Assembly: GCF_011759375.1 (NCBI RefSeq)
Contig: NZ_JAARML010000002.1
Span: forward strand, 620,001 to 684,000
Length of the DNA: 64,000 nucleotides
Source of the DNA: Paraflavitalea devenefica
GTDB taxonomy: Bacteria > Bacteroidota > Bacteroidia > Chitinophagales > Chitinophagaceae
Reading direction: 5' to 3'
The notes under the pieces: generated by a model
What the model was told of the DNA's origin: nothing
Database searches by the model: none
Seen by the model: only the letters and a program-made list of their open reading frames with translations
Made by a program: the position numbers and the translations under genes
Shown: piece by piece, positions 44,677 to 53,194 of the stretch
Position numbering within the stretch: the first letter of the stretch is position 1
How the letters are laid out: each line of letters starts with the position of its first letter

Positions 44677-45450
44677 ATGCGTGCAATCTGGAGTGGTTCC
44701 ATCGGCTTTGGGCTGGTGAACATACCGGTTAAACTATACAGTGCCGTACAGGAAAGTAGTCTTGACCTGGACATGCTGGACAAGAAGGACCAGGCCAATA
44801 TTAAATTCCAGCGTATTAATGAACGGACCGGTAAAGTAGTGGCCTGGGCCAATATAGTAAAAGCCTATAACCTGGATGGACATTACGTGGTACTTACCGA
44901 CGACGATTTTCAAAAGGCCATGCCGGAAAAAACGAAGAGCATTGACATCATGGCTTTTGTGGAAGAAGCGGAAATTGATGCCATGCTGTATGAAACACCT
45001 TATTACATTGAACCCGATAAATCAGGCGCCCGCGCCTACGCCTTATTATGGAGTGCGCTGCATAAAACAGGCAAGGCAGGGCTGGGCAGTTTTGTACTGC
45101 GCAGCAAAGAAAGCCTCTGCCTCATCCGGGCAACAGCAGCCGCGCTTGTAGTACAAAAGATCCGTTTCGAGGAAGAGATCCGGGATATCGGCCCTCTCAA
45201 TATTCCTAAACTCACCAGCAAGCCTGGTGAGCTGAAAATGGCTTTATCACTGATTGAACAACTGACGGAAAAATTTGATATCTCTGCTTACAAGGATACC
45301 TATTCTGATAAGCTCATGAAGCTCATCAGGGCCAAAGCAAAAGGTAAGAAGGTGGCTGCACCGCACATGAAGGTTGTTCATTCAAGGGCCAAAGACCTGA
45401 TGTCTCAACTCAAAGCCAGCCTGGAAACTAAAAAACGCAGAGCGTCTTAA
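44677..45450 (+). CDS. ku: Ku protein (bacterial non-homologous end joining)
   Basis: The product is 257 residues from the ATG at 44677 (MRAIWSGSIGFGLVNIPVKLYSA), the canonical Ku start. The Ku70/80 beta-barrel core is visible (DKKDQANIKFQRINERTGKVV, YETPYYIEPDKSGARAYALL, LCLIRATAAALVVQKIRFEEEI). It ends in a short basic tail (LETKKRRAS) that in homologues contacts DNA and LigD. It forms homodimers around double-strand breaks. The LigD-type polymerase follows after 119 bases on the same strand. Confidence 0.96.
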   Translation: MRAIWSGSIGFGLVNIPVKLYSAVQESSLDLDMLDKKDQANIKFQRINERTGKVVAWANIVKAYNLDGHYVVLTDDDFQKAMPEKTKSIDIMAFVEEAEIDAMLYETPYYIEPDKSGARAYALLWSALHKTGKAGLGSFVLRSKESLCLIRATAAALVVQKIRFEEEIRDIGPLNIPKLTSKPGELKMALSLIEQLTEKFDISAYKDTYSDKLMKLIRAKAKGKKVAAPHMKVVHSRAKDLMSQLKASLETKKRRAS

Positions 45451-45569
45451 AAGGCAGCGAGGCATTGAGGCAACGAGGGTTGATTATTGATTACTGATTA
45501 TTAATTATTCGTTTGTTTCGATAACTGAGCCGCGAAGAAGGTAATAGTTTATTGATATTAAATTAAAGC

Positions 45570-46502
45570 ATGATGGTCGTCAAAGAATCACCAGCGAAGG
45601 AAACCCTGGTAAGGATCAACCGCCGTTCCCTGTGCCTTACCAACCTTTCCAAAATATACTTTCCCCAGGAAAAGATCACCAAGGGGGATGTCATCGCCTA
45701 CTACAATACCATGGCCGATCACATCCTGCCTTACCTGAAAGACCGGCCTTTATCCCTGAAAAGGAATCCCAATGGGATTACCGACAAAGGGTTTTATCAC
45801 AAAGATGCGGCAGATGAAGGCCCTGCCTGGATAAAATCGTTTGACGAGTATGCGGAATCTTCCCAGAAAGTAGTCAACTACATTGTATGCAATGATAAAG
45901 CAACGCTGATCTACCTGGCCAACCTGGGCTGTATTGAAATGAATCCCTGGAACTCTACTGTGCGTACACCAGACAAGCCCACTTACCTGATGATAGATAT
46001 TGACCCTTCTGAAAAGAACACGTTTGACCAGGTGGTATCTGTAGCCCAGGCGGTGCAGGAAGTGCTGAACAGGGCAGGGGCGGTGAGTTTTTGCAAAACT
46101 TCCGGCGCTACGGGATTGCATGTGTATGTGCCGCTCAATGCCCGTTATACCTATGAAGTGGCCAGGGAGTTTGCCCACATTGTGGCCACCCTGGTGCAGG
46201 AACAATTGCCTGGCATCACCACGCTGGAAAGGTCTTTGCGCAAGCGTGGTAATAAGATCTACGTTGATTATCTGCAAAATTCCAAAGGGCAAACACTGGC
46301 CTCAGCTTATAGCTTACGCCCGGTGCCGGGAGCAACCGTATCGGCCCCTTTAGTATGGAAAGAAGTAAAAAGCGGGCTGCATCCTTCCCAATTTACCATC
46401 TATAATATAGAAGAGCGGGTAAAGAAACTGGGCGATGTATTTTACATGGTACTCAGAAATGGCAATAACCTGAAAGGCTGCCTGAAGAACCTGGGATATT
46501 GA
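45570..46502 (+). CDS. Standalone LigD-type polymerase/primase domain protein
   Basis: The product has 310 residues covering only the LigD polymerase (archaeo-eukaryotic-primase-like) domain. Motifs: LTNLSKIYFPQEKITKGDVIAYY at the start, the metal-binding pair in MIDIDPS (Asp143, Asp145), the catalytic His in SGATGLHVYVPL, and LRKRGNKIYVDYLQN. No ligase or 3'-phosphoesterase domain is attached or encoded within the window. In end joining this enzyme fills gaps, with a preference for ribonucleotides. Its pairing with Ku supports that role; the ligase must come from elsewhere. Confidence 0.93.
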   Translation: MMVVKESPAKETLVRINRRSLCLTNLSKIYFPQEKITKGDVIAYYNTMADHILPYLKDRPLSLKRNPNGITDKGFYHKDAADEGPAWIKSFDEYAESSQKVVNYIVCNDKATLIYLANLGCIEMNPWNSTVRTPDKPTYLMIDIDPSEKNTFDQVVSVAQAVQEVLNRAGAVSFCKTSGATGLHVYVPLNARYTYEVAREFAHIVATLVQEQLPGITTLERSLRKRGNKIYVDYLQNSKGQTLASAYSLRPVPGATVSAPLVWKEVKSGLHPSQFTIYNIEERVKKLGDVFYMVLRNGNNLKGCLKNLGY

Positions 46503-46534
46503 GCCGGTCCAAAGGACTCCTTCGGAGCAGGCGG

Positions 46535-47737
46535 CTACCGGTTGAAACTAAAGAGTTGGTTATTGGTGTTCTTTTTCCCTGATAACATATCCCTGATGAG
46601 CTGGGCGGCAATCACGCTGAACGTGATGCCATTGCCTCCAAACCCCAGGGCAAACCAGGTATTTGGCCGTTCGGGTATACTGCCTATATAGGGCAACCCA
46701 TCCCGGGTACTGGCAAAAGTACCTGCCCAGGCAAAATCAGTGCGAAAAGGGATATGCGGGAATAAGCGGCAGAAAGAATGTTCCAGTTGTTTGGATTTTC
46801 TGGGCAGGTTGGCGTCGCGCCGGGCGGGATTATAAAAAAGATCGTCCTTGCCACCTACCACAATGCGTTGATCGGGGGATGCACGCATATACAAATAGGG
46901 ATTGGCGGTTTCCCATATCAACGCATTCTCGTACCAGAACTCGGTGGCGTACAAGGGCTCACTGATAATGGTATAGGTGGAATGCAACCTTTCTATCTTT
47001 TTGGGCAGGTATTGCTGGGATTCATAACCGCAGGCGATGATGAGCTGTTTGGCTTCCACCGTATAGCCCCATTCTGTTTGGAGCACTACGCCCTTCCCTT
47101 CATAATCAATATTGGTCACCATCGTGTTATCATACACCAGCATGCCTTTATCCTGACCATGTTTCAGCAGGGCATGGGTAAGCTCATACGCTTCTACCAG
47201 TCCCCCGTCGGCCGATAACAGGCCGGCCGGTTTATTGAACCCAAATCGTTGCTTAATATCAGGCGCCGATAGCAACTGCAGGTTGAATCCTGCTCGCTTG
47301 CGCAGCCCGTATTCCCGTTCCAGGTCTTTCACGCTGTTGTTATAAGAAGCGAACTGGAAGCTGGGCCTCAGTAAAAAAGAAGGTTTGGTGGGTAACTGTT
47401 TGCAGATATCATGGAGGTCATAAATGGACTGCCGGCAAAGCAGGTAACTAAGCACGGCATTCTTTTCTCCCACCAATCCGATCAGCTTATGCAGGGGCGT
47501 ATCAATTTCATATTGTAACAGGGAAGTGCTGGCGGCCGTGCTGCCCATCCCCGCATGCCGGCGATCAATCACTACTGCCTGTATGCCCTTTTGGATCAGG
47601 TGCCAGCCTACCAGTGCACCGGTAATGCCTGCGCCGATAATGGCCACATCAGCCTGCAGGTTTTTGCGGAGGGACGGATATACATAGCCCAGCCCATGTC
47701 GTAACAATGCATATGGTTTGTCTGACCGGAGATCCAT
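46535..47737 (-). CDS. FAD-dependent oxidoreductase (DAO/DadA-like)
   Basis: The product has 400 residues. An N-terminal FAD-binding motif (AIIGAGITGALVGWHLIQKG) and HAGMGSTAASTSLLQYE, the region that in relatives wraps the flavin, are visible. The C-terminal GFGGNGITFSVIAA motif contacts the cofactor. It resembles glycine/D-amino-acid oxidase-type enzymes, but the substrate is unknown. It is a shorter relative of the Rieske-bearing enzyme at 51591, sharing the GFGGNG element. It is convergent with the LigD polymerase gene and next to the BrkB gene. Confidence 0.9.
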   Translation of the reverse strand: MDLRSDKPYALLRHGLGYVYPSLRKNLQADVAIIGAGITGALVGWHLIQKGIQAVVIDRRHAGMGSTAASTSLLQYEIDTPLHKLIGLVGEKNAVLSYLLCRQSIYDLHDICKQLPTKPSFLLRPSFQFASYNNSVKDLEREYGLRKRAGFNLQLLSAPDIKQRFGFNKPAGLLSADGGLVEAYELTHALLKHGQDKGMLVYDNTMVTNIDYEGKGVVLQTEWGYTVEAKQLIIACGYESQQYLPKKIERLHSTYTIISEPLYATEFWYENALIWETANPYLYMRASPDQRIVVGGKDDLFYNPARRDANLPRKSKQLEHSFCRLFPHIPFRTDFAWAGTFASTRDGLPYIGSIPERPNTWFALGFGGNGITFSVIAAQLIRDMLSGKKNTNNQLFSFNR

Positions 47738-47750
47738 AGTATATGCTAAT

Positions 47751-48674
47751 TTATGTATCGAGGTACGAGGGAGGGATCTCTTTGGCTTCCTGCTTTATTA
47801 CAAATACGGCAGTTTCCTTTGGCCGGATTCCACTGCCGGCCTCTACCGCATAACATTTAGTGTATTCTGCCCCGAAATACAGGATCAGGGAGGAATAAAA
47901 CACCCAGAGTAGAATAATCACGATGGTGGCGGCTGCACCATACGTAATACCCACGTTGGATCTGCTGATATAAAAACTGATCAGGAACTTACCGCCCATG
48001 AACAGGATGGCTGTAAAGAGGGCGCCCTTCATCACATCATGCCAATGGATAACGGCATCGGGCAACACTTTAAAGATAACAGCAAAGAGCGTGGTGATCA
48101 CCGCCAGCACGATCAGCAGGTTCAATATATAGAACAGCACAATAATGTCTTCCGAAAATAACCTGGACAGCCGTTCACTCAGCACATCCAGGAGCGTGCT
48201 GATCAATAAAGACACCAGCATGACGAACCCCAGACCAACCACGAGGGAAAAGGACAATAGCCGGTTGATGATAAACTTCAGCCATCCTTTTTTCGGTTTT
48301 GCTTTTACCGACCAGATGGTGTTGATCGAATCCTGTATCTCTGTAAAAACACCACTGGCGCCAAACAGCAACATTACCACGCCGATAATGATGCCGGTAG
48401 TTTTAAACTGGGAATGCTCAATATTCTTGATGATCTCCTGCAACTGGATGGCCGCTTTACTGCCAATAAAGCCACTTACCTGGCCATACACCCTTCCCTG
48501 AACGGCCTCGCGGCCATAAAATATACCGGCCAGGGATATAACAATGATCAGTATGGGGCCCATCGAGAAAATGGTATAATACGACAGGGAAGCGCTTAGC
48601 TTGAAAGCATTGTCTTCTAAAAAGGCCATACCTGCTTTTTTCAGGATCCTGAAAAATGAACGTATTGAACGCAT
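47751..48674 (-). CDS. YihY/virulence factor BrkB family membrane protein
   Basis: The product has 307 residues and six or so transmembrane helices. The family pattern appears as AFKLSASLSYYTIFSMGPILIIVISLAG near the N-terminus and TYGAAATIVIILLWVFYSSLILYFGAEYTK near the C-terminus. These proteins were once called RNase BN in error, and their role is still unclear (transport or envelope integrity). It lies 13 bases upstream of the FAD oxidoreductase in the same direction, so co-transcription is likely. Confidence 0.93.
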   Translation of the reverse strand: MRSIRSFFRILKKAGMAFLEDNAFKLSASLSYYTIFSMGPILIIVISLAGIFYGREAVQGRVYGQVSGFIGSKAAIQLQEIIKNIEHSQFKTTGIIIGVVMLLFGASGVFTEIQDSINTIWSVKAKPKKGWLKFIINRLLSFSLVVGLGFVMLVSLLISTLLDVLSERLSRLFSEDIIVLFYILNLLIVLAVITTLFAVIFKVLPDAVIHWHDVMKGALFTAILFMGGKFLISFYISRSNVGITYGAAATIVIILLWVFYSSLILYFGAEYTKCYAVEAGSGIRPKETAVFVIKQEAKEIPPSYLDT

Positions 48675-48841
48675 GCAATACCGGGAGAAATAAGCATGCC
48701 CCTGCGCAGACAGGCATGTATACAGGATGAAATACCGGAGAAAGCATCAGCGTGGGGAAAACTATCTACAAACTGGGGTGAAGTGCCTATAGTGCCGGAT
48801 CAGGCTTGATATTTTTACCTGTTACATTAAAACGTAATAAC

Positions 48842-48988
48842 ATGAGAAGCATCTTATATCTTATTGCAGTAATACTGGTTATCGGGTGGATATTGGGATT
48901 CTTTGTATATAGCGCTTCTGGCCTTATTCATATCCTGATCATCTTAGCCATCATATCCCTGCTGCTCGGTTTGATCAGGAGTACCTGA
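48842..48988 (+). CDS. lmo0937-family small membrane protein
   Basis: The product is 48 residues from the ATG at 48842 (MRSILYLIAVILVIGWILGFF). Two transmembrane helices with the family core GLIHILIILAIISLLLGLI are present. Members are common stress-associated miniproteins of unknown activity. A very strong terminator follows at 49023-49067. Confidence 0.88.
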   Translation: MRSILYLIAVILVIGWILGFFVYSASGLIHILIILAIISLLLGLIRST

Positions 48989-49022
48989 GGATAAAAAGGA
49001 TAACATGGCTCACAACGACCCG

Positions 49023-49067
49023 ATGAGATTGGTTCAGCATCAACAGTGAACCAATCTCATTTTTTTA
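49023..49067 (+). terminator. Rho-independent terminator
   Basis: A perfect 14-base stem (ATGAGATTGGTTCA / TGAACCAATCTCAT) closes a 10-base loop and is followed by TTTTTT. Confidence 0.92.
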
Positions 49068-49077
49068 TTCCTGCCCG

Positions 49078-49137
49078 CAACCAGTACCCAATAACCAGCA
49101 ACTAACCAGCACCCAGCAACCAGTAACCAGCACCCAA
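49078..49137. repeat. Iterated ACCAGCAACC-type short words
   Basis: About seven diverged copies of ACCAGYAMCC/CAGCACCC occur in a row between two convergent genes. No complementary arm is visible, unlike the palindromes elsewhere. Confidence 0.55.
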
Positions 49138-49212
49138 CAAAAAAGGCCGGTAGAAACCAGCCCTTGTAAAGTCCAATGTGCCTTATGAAAAACTATTTTT
49201 AAACCGGGGTCA

Positions 49213-49692
49213 TCATTTTGTTGTTTTTGTTGTTTGCATATCCCGGTGTCTTTTAATAAGATCATGCGATTCTTTCAGTGATGCTTTCTCTTTGGTGATC
49301 AATTGGCGAACGTCTGCATCCATCGTAGCTTCAGATTCCGTCGCTTGCTGGTAAGCTTTCTGGGCTGCATCTTCTCCATACTCACAGGCTGCCAATACGG
49401 ATTTGCGGTCTTTACCGGAGAAAGTTGCTTTTACGCCCATCCAGGCACGGTAGATCTTGCCAGCGTTGGTGGTGCTCTTCGTATCGGCGCCGCCACCCCT
49501 TTTTTGCACTTCCTGTACTAACTCAGCTTTATTTTGCCGGCTTTGATCGGCCATGCGGCGGAACAACGTGCGCAGGTCTGCGTCTATGTCCTTTGTTTCA
49601 TTCATTGCTTTTTCATAGCCTTCAATGCGGTCATTGTTGATGCGGATCAGGTCATTTAATACTTCAACCAATTCTTCATTATTATGTTGCAT
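49213..49692 (-). CDS. DUF2383 (PA2169-type) four-helix-bundle protein
   Basis: The product is 159 residues from the ATG at 49692 (MQHNNEELVEVLNDLIRINNDRIEGYEKAM). The family's ferritin-like helices are visible, with DADLRTLFRRMADQSRQNKAELVQEV and CEYGEDAAQKAYQQA. Conserved Glu/His positions could bind metal as in ferritin-like folds (inference). It is frequently a stress-inducible gene. Its neighbours lmo0937 and Hsp20 fit that setting. Confidence 0.9.
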   Translation of the reverse strand: MQHNNEELVEVLNDLIRINNDRIEGYEKAMNETKDIDADLRTLFRRMADQSRQNKAELVQEVQKRGGGADTKSTTNAGKIYRAWMGVKATFSGKDRKSVLAACEYGEDAAQKAYQQATESEATMDADVRQLITKEKASLKESHDLIKRHRDMQTTKTTK

Positions 49693-49882
49693 AACAATCA
49701 TTTTAATGGTTTACAGATGAGGTAATATGCAAAAAAACAATACCACTGAACCTGCCCGCTGCGGCGCCTGTTGATTTGTAGAAGGACTTCCTCGATACCC
49801 TGGGCGGATGGTTATAAATGATGGCGATAACTCAACATACCCGGCGGCGCAGATGGCATAGATTTTTATAACTATATAGTAA

Positions 49883-50359
49883 ATGCAACTTGCCGGTATG
49901 AAAACACTAATCAGTTTAAAAGCAGAAGATCACGCTATCGTCCGTACTTTTTGCGGTTGCTTTTCCGATATGGACCACCTTGAGGAAGAGCTGCATGCTG
50001 AAAGCAGGCCCCTTGCAAAACCAGCCATCAACATAGCGGAAACAGCTACCGCTTACCGGTTGGAGCTGGCTTTGCCCGGTTACCGGAAAAGTGATCTTCA
50101 GGTGAGTATAGAAAATGATACGCTGATCATCCAGGGCAGAGCTTCCTGTGTACCTGCGCAATATGAAGAAGTACAACGGTTTTACAAAAGAGAATTTGCT
50201 GTTGAATCTTTTGCCCGCAGCTTCCTGTTGCCCGAAGATGTGGACAAGGCTTCCGCCTGTTTTGAGGAAGGCATACTATTTATTCACCTTACCAAAGGTG
50301 GGGTACGCCGGCTGCCGGTGGAGGGCCCCGCGTACCAGGAAACCATCATTATCAATTAA
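49883..50359 (+). CDS. Hsp20/alpha-crystallin small heat-shock protein
   Basis: The product has 158 residues, or 153 from the second ATG at 49898. The alpha-crystallin domain spans about 45-135: PAINIAETATAYRLELALPGYRKSDLQVSIENDTLIIQGRA, then YKREFAVESFARSFLLPEDVD and the final ACFEEGILFIHLTK. It acts as an ATP-independent holdase for unfolding proteins. The C-terminal I-x-I motif appears as ETIIIN. It heads a short plus-strand run with the next two genes. Confidence 0.93.
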   Translation: MQLAGMKTLISLKAEDHAIVRTFCGCFSDMDHLEEELHAESRPLAKPAINIAETATAYRLELALPGYRKSDLQVSIENDTLIIQGRASCVPAQYEEVQRFYKREFAVESFARSFLLPEDVDKASACFEEGILFIHLTKGGVRRLPVEGPAYQETIIIN

Positions 50360-50416
50360 AAAATGAACTTATGGCCAGGTATTCAGAAGGTGCGGCCAGC
50401 TAATTTATTAATCACT

Positions 50417-50908
50417 ATGAACATTGCTTTTATGGAACATGCCGTAAAACTAAACGTTGATGGTCAGAGCCAGTTGGTAAAATTGAACGAAATGGTACAT
50501 CCGATTCACTGTATGTTCCATGCACGGTTTGAGGACGGGTATGAAAACATCTTCTTTGCCGATGTGGAAAGTGGAAGATGGGTAGAGCAGGATATTGGGT
50601 TCACCAGCCTGGCAGATATGATCGGTAAAAAAATAGAAAGCATCTACTACGTTGAATGGGCCAGGAAGGACGTTACCTGGTTTGAGGAGGAAGATGGTGG
50701 CAGGCATATTCAATTCGGGTATCATGCCGACAATACGGCCGGGTACCTGGTATATGAGATATTTGCACCCAACCGCCGGTATATGTTTACCCTGGTAAAG
50801 TTGCAAACACATGTGTGGCAATTATTTAAAATACCGGGTAGTGGATGGGATTATGATGAAATGTATATCCAGAAAATACCATTTATACTGGATGAGATCA
50901 TTACCTAA
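50417..50908 (+). CDS. Conserved hypothetical cytoplasmic protein
   Basis: The product is 163 residues from the ATG at 50417 (MNIAFMEHAVKLNVDGQSQLVKL). There is no signal or membrane segment. It has alternating beta-strands (HCMFHARFEDGYENIFFADVESGRWVEQD, DIGFTSLADMIGKKIESIY) and an aromatic-rich second half. I recognise no family. It ends one base before the DUF4142 gene and follows Hsp20 by 57 bases, so it is probably part of the same stress transcript. Confidence 0.65.
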   Translation: MNIAFMEHAVKLNVDGQSQLVKLNEMVHPIHCMFHARFEDGYENIFFADVESGRWVEQDIGFTSLADMIGKKIESIYYVEWARKDVTWFEEEDGGRHIQFGYHADNTAGYLVYEIFAPNRRYMFTLVKLQTHVWQLFKIPGSGWDYDEMYIQKIPFILDEIIT

Positions 50909-50909
50909 C

Positions 50910-51506
50910 ATGAAACGTTCTCTTTCTATATTGATCCTACTGTGTAGCCTGGCAGGATGGGTGTCCTGTGGCGGCGGCGGGCAATCCGATGAGCGGCCTG
51001 CCGATTCTCAAATGGTAGCTGAGCATGTGGACCCCAGCACCAAATTCCCGCAACAACTGGTGGAAACAGATACTTTACAAATAGACAGGGCTTTTGTGGA
51101 CAATGCTATCCAATCTGCCTGGGAAACGATCGCCCTGACCGATCTGGCCGTTCAGAAAGCCACCCATGCCAGCGTGCACGAAATAGCGCAAACCATGGCC
51201 CGTTATTACCGGCAATTGTATGCCTCTTTACTGAGGCAAAAGCAGGAGCAGCGGAAGGCGGACAGTGATAGCCTGAAAAAATTTACGGATGGCAGCCGGG
51301 AAGCGCTTGAAAAGCTGTCTGGTGCTGCTTTTGACCGGCAATGGATTGAAAAAATGGTGACCCGGAATGAAGCAGCCATCAGCCGCTATGAAGCCGAAGC
51401 AGCCGCTGCCAAAAACAAGGATATCAGGAAACTGGCAGATGACGCCCTGCCTGTTATGAAAACGCATCAGCAGCAATTGGAAACATGCAGAACCAAACTT
51501 CAATAG
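50910..51506 (+). CDS. DUF4142 lipoprotein
   Basis: The product is 198 residues from the ATG at 50910, giving a lipoprotein signal (ILILLCSLAGWVSCGGGG, Cys about 20). The mature part is a ferritin-like helical bundle typical of DUF4142 (FVDNAIQSAWETIALTDLAVQKA, HEIAQTMARYYRQLY, MKTHQQQLETCRTKL). Such proteins are exported and stress-associated, with unknown chemistry. A terminator follows 21 bases after the stop. Confidence 0.87.
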   Translation: MKRSLSILILLCSLAGWVSCGGGGQSDERPADSQMVAEHVDPSTKFPQQLVETDTLQIDRAFVDNAIQSAWETIALTDLAVQKATHASVHEIAQTMARYYRQLYASLLRQKQEQRKADSDSLKKFTDGSREALEKLSGAAFDRQWIEKMVTRNEAAISRYEAEAAAAKNKDIRKLADDALPVMKTHQQQLETCRTKLQ

Positions 51507-51527
51507 CTATTGAAGTTTGAGTAAAAG

Positions 51528-51551
51528 GACGGCCGGGAGGCCGTCTTTTTT
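51528..51551 (+). terminator. Rho-independent terminator
   Basis: The stem GACGGCC / GGCCGTC with the loop GGGA is followed by TTTTTT. Confidence 0.9.
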
Positions 51552-51590
51552 GTGGCATTAAGTTTATAACAGAATAAATAAATAGATTAT

Positions 51591-53126
51591 ATGCAACGAG
51601 ACGGAGCCTGTCAAAGCATATGGCAATCATCCCTGCCCGATTACAAGGCGCGGGCCACTTATATTCCTGTTGGGGTGCAGGATGTGGTAATCGTGGGCGG
51701 CGGCATCACAGGGGTGAGCACAGCCTTGCTCTTACAGCAATCGGGTAAGCGATGTGTGCTGGTAGAGGCCAATAACATCGGTTTTGGTACTACCGGTGGT
51801 ACGACTGCCCACCTGAATACCTTTATGGATTCGTCTTATGCACAGATTACCAGGAATTTTTCTGCAGAAGATGCAACCCTCATGGCCACGGGCGCCAAAC
51901 AGGCCATCACCCTTATCAAACAACAGATTGAAACCTATGGCATTCATTGCAGCTACAAGGAATTGCCGGGTTACCTGTTCTCTGTCAATGAAAAACAAAG
52001 CGCTGAACTGGACGAGATTGTAACGGCTTCCCAAAAAGCCGGTGTGCAAACCGGTTTTGTTACTTCCTCTGTATTGCCCGTGCCTTACCTGAAAGTAGCT
52101 TTATTCGATAACCAGGCCCAGTTCAATCCCCTGCAGTACCTCTATGGCCTGGCAAAAGCATTTGAAGACGCCGGCGGCATATTGTTGCAAAACTGCCGCA
52201 TGTTGCACGCGGACGACAATGAGACCATTGATGTCATTACTACCAAAGGGAATATTAAATGCCGGCAACTCATTTACGCCACCCATATACCACCGGGTGT
52301 GAACCTCCTGCATTTCCGTTGCGCTCCTTATCGCAGCTACGCCATTGCGGTGCAGTTAAAGAATGGAGAATACCCCGATGCAGTAGCCTATGATATGAAT
52401 GATCCCTATCATTACTACCGTACGCAGGAAGTGAACGGCAAACAATACCTTATTGTGGGAGGCGAGGACCATAAAACAGGCCATGAGGAGAATACAGAAG
52501 CCTGTTTCCGCAGGCTGGAAAGTCATGTGAGGAGTTTCTTTGAGGTACAGGAAGTAGGCTACAAATGGTCATCGCAGTACTTTGAACCCGTAGACGGACT
52601 TCCCTATATTGGCCATTTACCGGGACACCCGGGGAACATCTATGTAGCCACGGGCTTTGGTGGTAATGGTATGATCTATGGCACCCTCTCTGCCATCATC
52701 TTGCATGACATGCTGGTGAAAGAAACCAGTCCCTGGGAAGAATTGCTGGACCCCAATCGCATTAAGCCGGTGGCAGGATTTGCCAACTTTGTAAAAGAAG
52801 CGGCTGATGTGGTGGGTAAGTTAGCAGGTGGCCTCTTCCCGGAAGGGAAGCTGCATGAACTGGCCGATATTGCATTGGACGAAGCCCGCATAGTAGAATT
52901 TGAAGGAAAGAAAATGGGGATTTATAAAGACCCCCTGGGAAAAATATATGCTATTGATCCGGGCTGTACCCATATCAAATGCACCGTGCAATGGAATGGG
53001 GCAGAGAAAACCTGGGATTGTCCCTGCCACGGTTCCCGCTTTTCTTATACAGGCGATGTATTGACCGGCCCGGCCCGCAAGAACCTTGCGGTGTATGATA
53101 TTAAAGTAGGCAAAGCCATTATATAA
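51591..53126 (+). CDS. FAD-dependent oxidoreductase with C-terminal Rieske [2Fe-2S] domain
   Basis: The product has 511 residues. A DAO-type flavoprotein domain (VVIVGGGITGVSTALLLQQSGKR; GFGTTGGTTAHLNTF; GFGGNGMIYGTL near 350) is fused to a Rieske domain at about 430-505. The cluster ligands are complete: CTH (Cys459, His461) and CPCH (Cys477, His480). The first domain resembles glycine/D-amino-acid oxidases, and the Rieske domain suggests electron transfer to or from a partner protein. There is no signal peptide. This domain pairing is widespread, but the substrate is unknown. It is separated from the DUF4142 gene by a terminator. Confidence 0.94.
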   Translation: MQRDGACQSIWQSSLPDYKARATYIPVGVQDVVIVGGGITGVSTALLLQQSGKRCVLVEANNIGFGTTGGTTAHLNTFMDSSYAQITRNFSAEDATLMATGAKQAITLIKQQIETYGIHCSYKELPGYLFSVNEKQSAELDEIVTASQKAGVQTGFVTSSVLPVPYLKVALFDNQAQFNPLQYLYGLAKAFEDAGGILLQNCRMLHADDNETIDVITTKGNIKCRQLIYATHIPPGVNLLHFRCAPYRSYAIAVQLKNGEYPDAVAYDMNDPYHYYRTQEVNGKQYLIVGGEDHKTGHEENTEACFRRLESHVRSFFEVQEVGYKWSSQYFEPVDGLPYIGHLPGHPGNIYVATGFGGNGMIYGTLSAIILHDMLVKETSPWEELLDPNRIKPVAGFANFVKEAADVVGKLAGGLFPEGKLHELADIALDEARIVEFEGKKMGIYKDPLGKIYAIDPGCTHIKCTVQWNGAEKTWDCPCHGSRFSYTGDVLTGPARKNLAVYDIKVGKAII

Positions 53127-53128
53127 TA

Positions 53129-53184
53129 AGTGAATGGTGAGTGGTGAGTAAGTTGTCTGTACAGACGTCCACTCACCATTCGCT
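53129..53184. repeat. Word-built imperfect palindrome between convergent genes
   Basis: AGTGAATGGTGAGTGG (53129-53144) faces CCACTCACCATTCGCT (53169-53184), with 15 of 16 positions paired. An inner TGTCTGTACAGACG palindrome lies in the loop. The arms repeat GTGAGTGG/GTGAGTAAG words. It probably ends transcription from both sides. Confidence 0.7.
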
Positions 53185-53194
53185 ACTCACCGTA

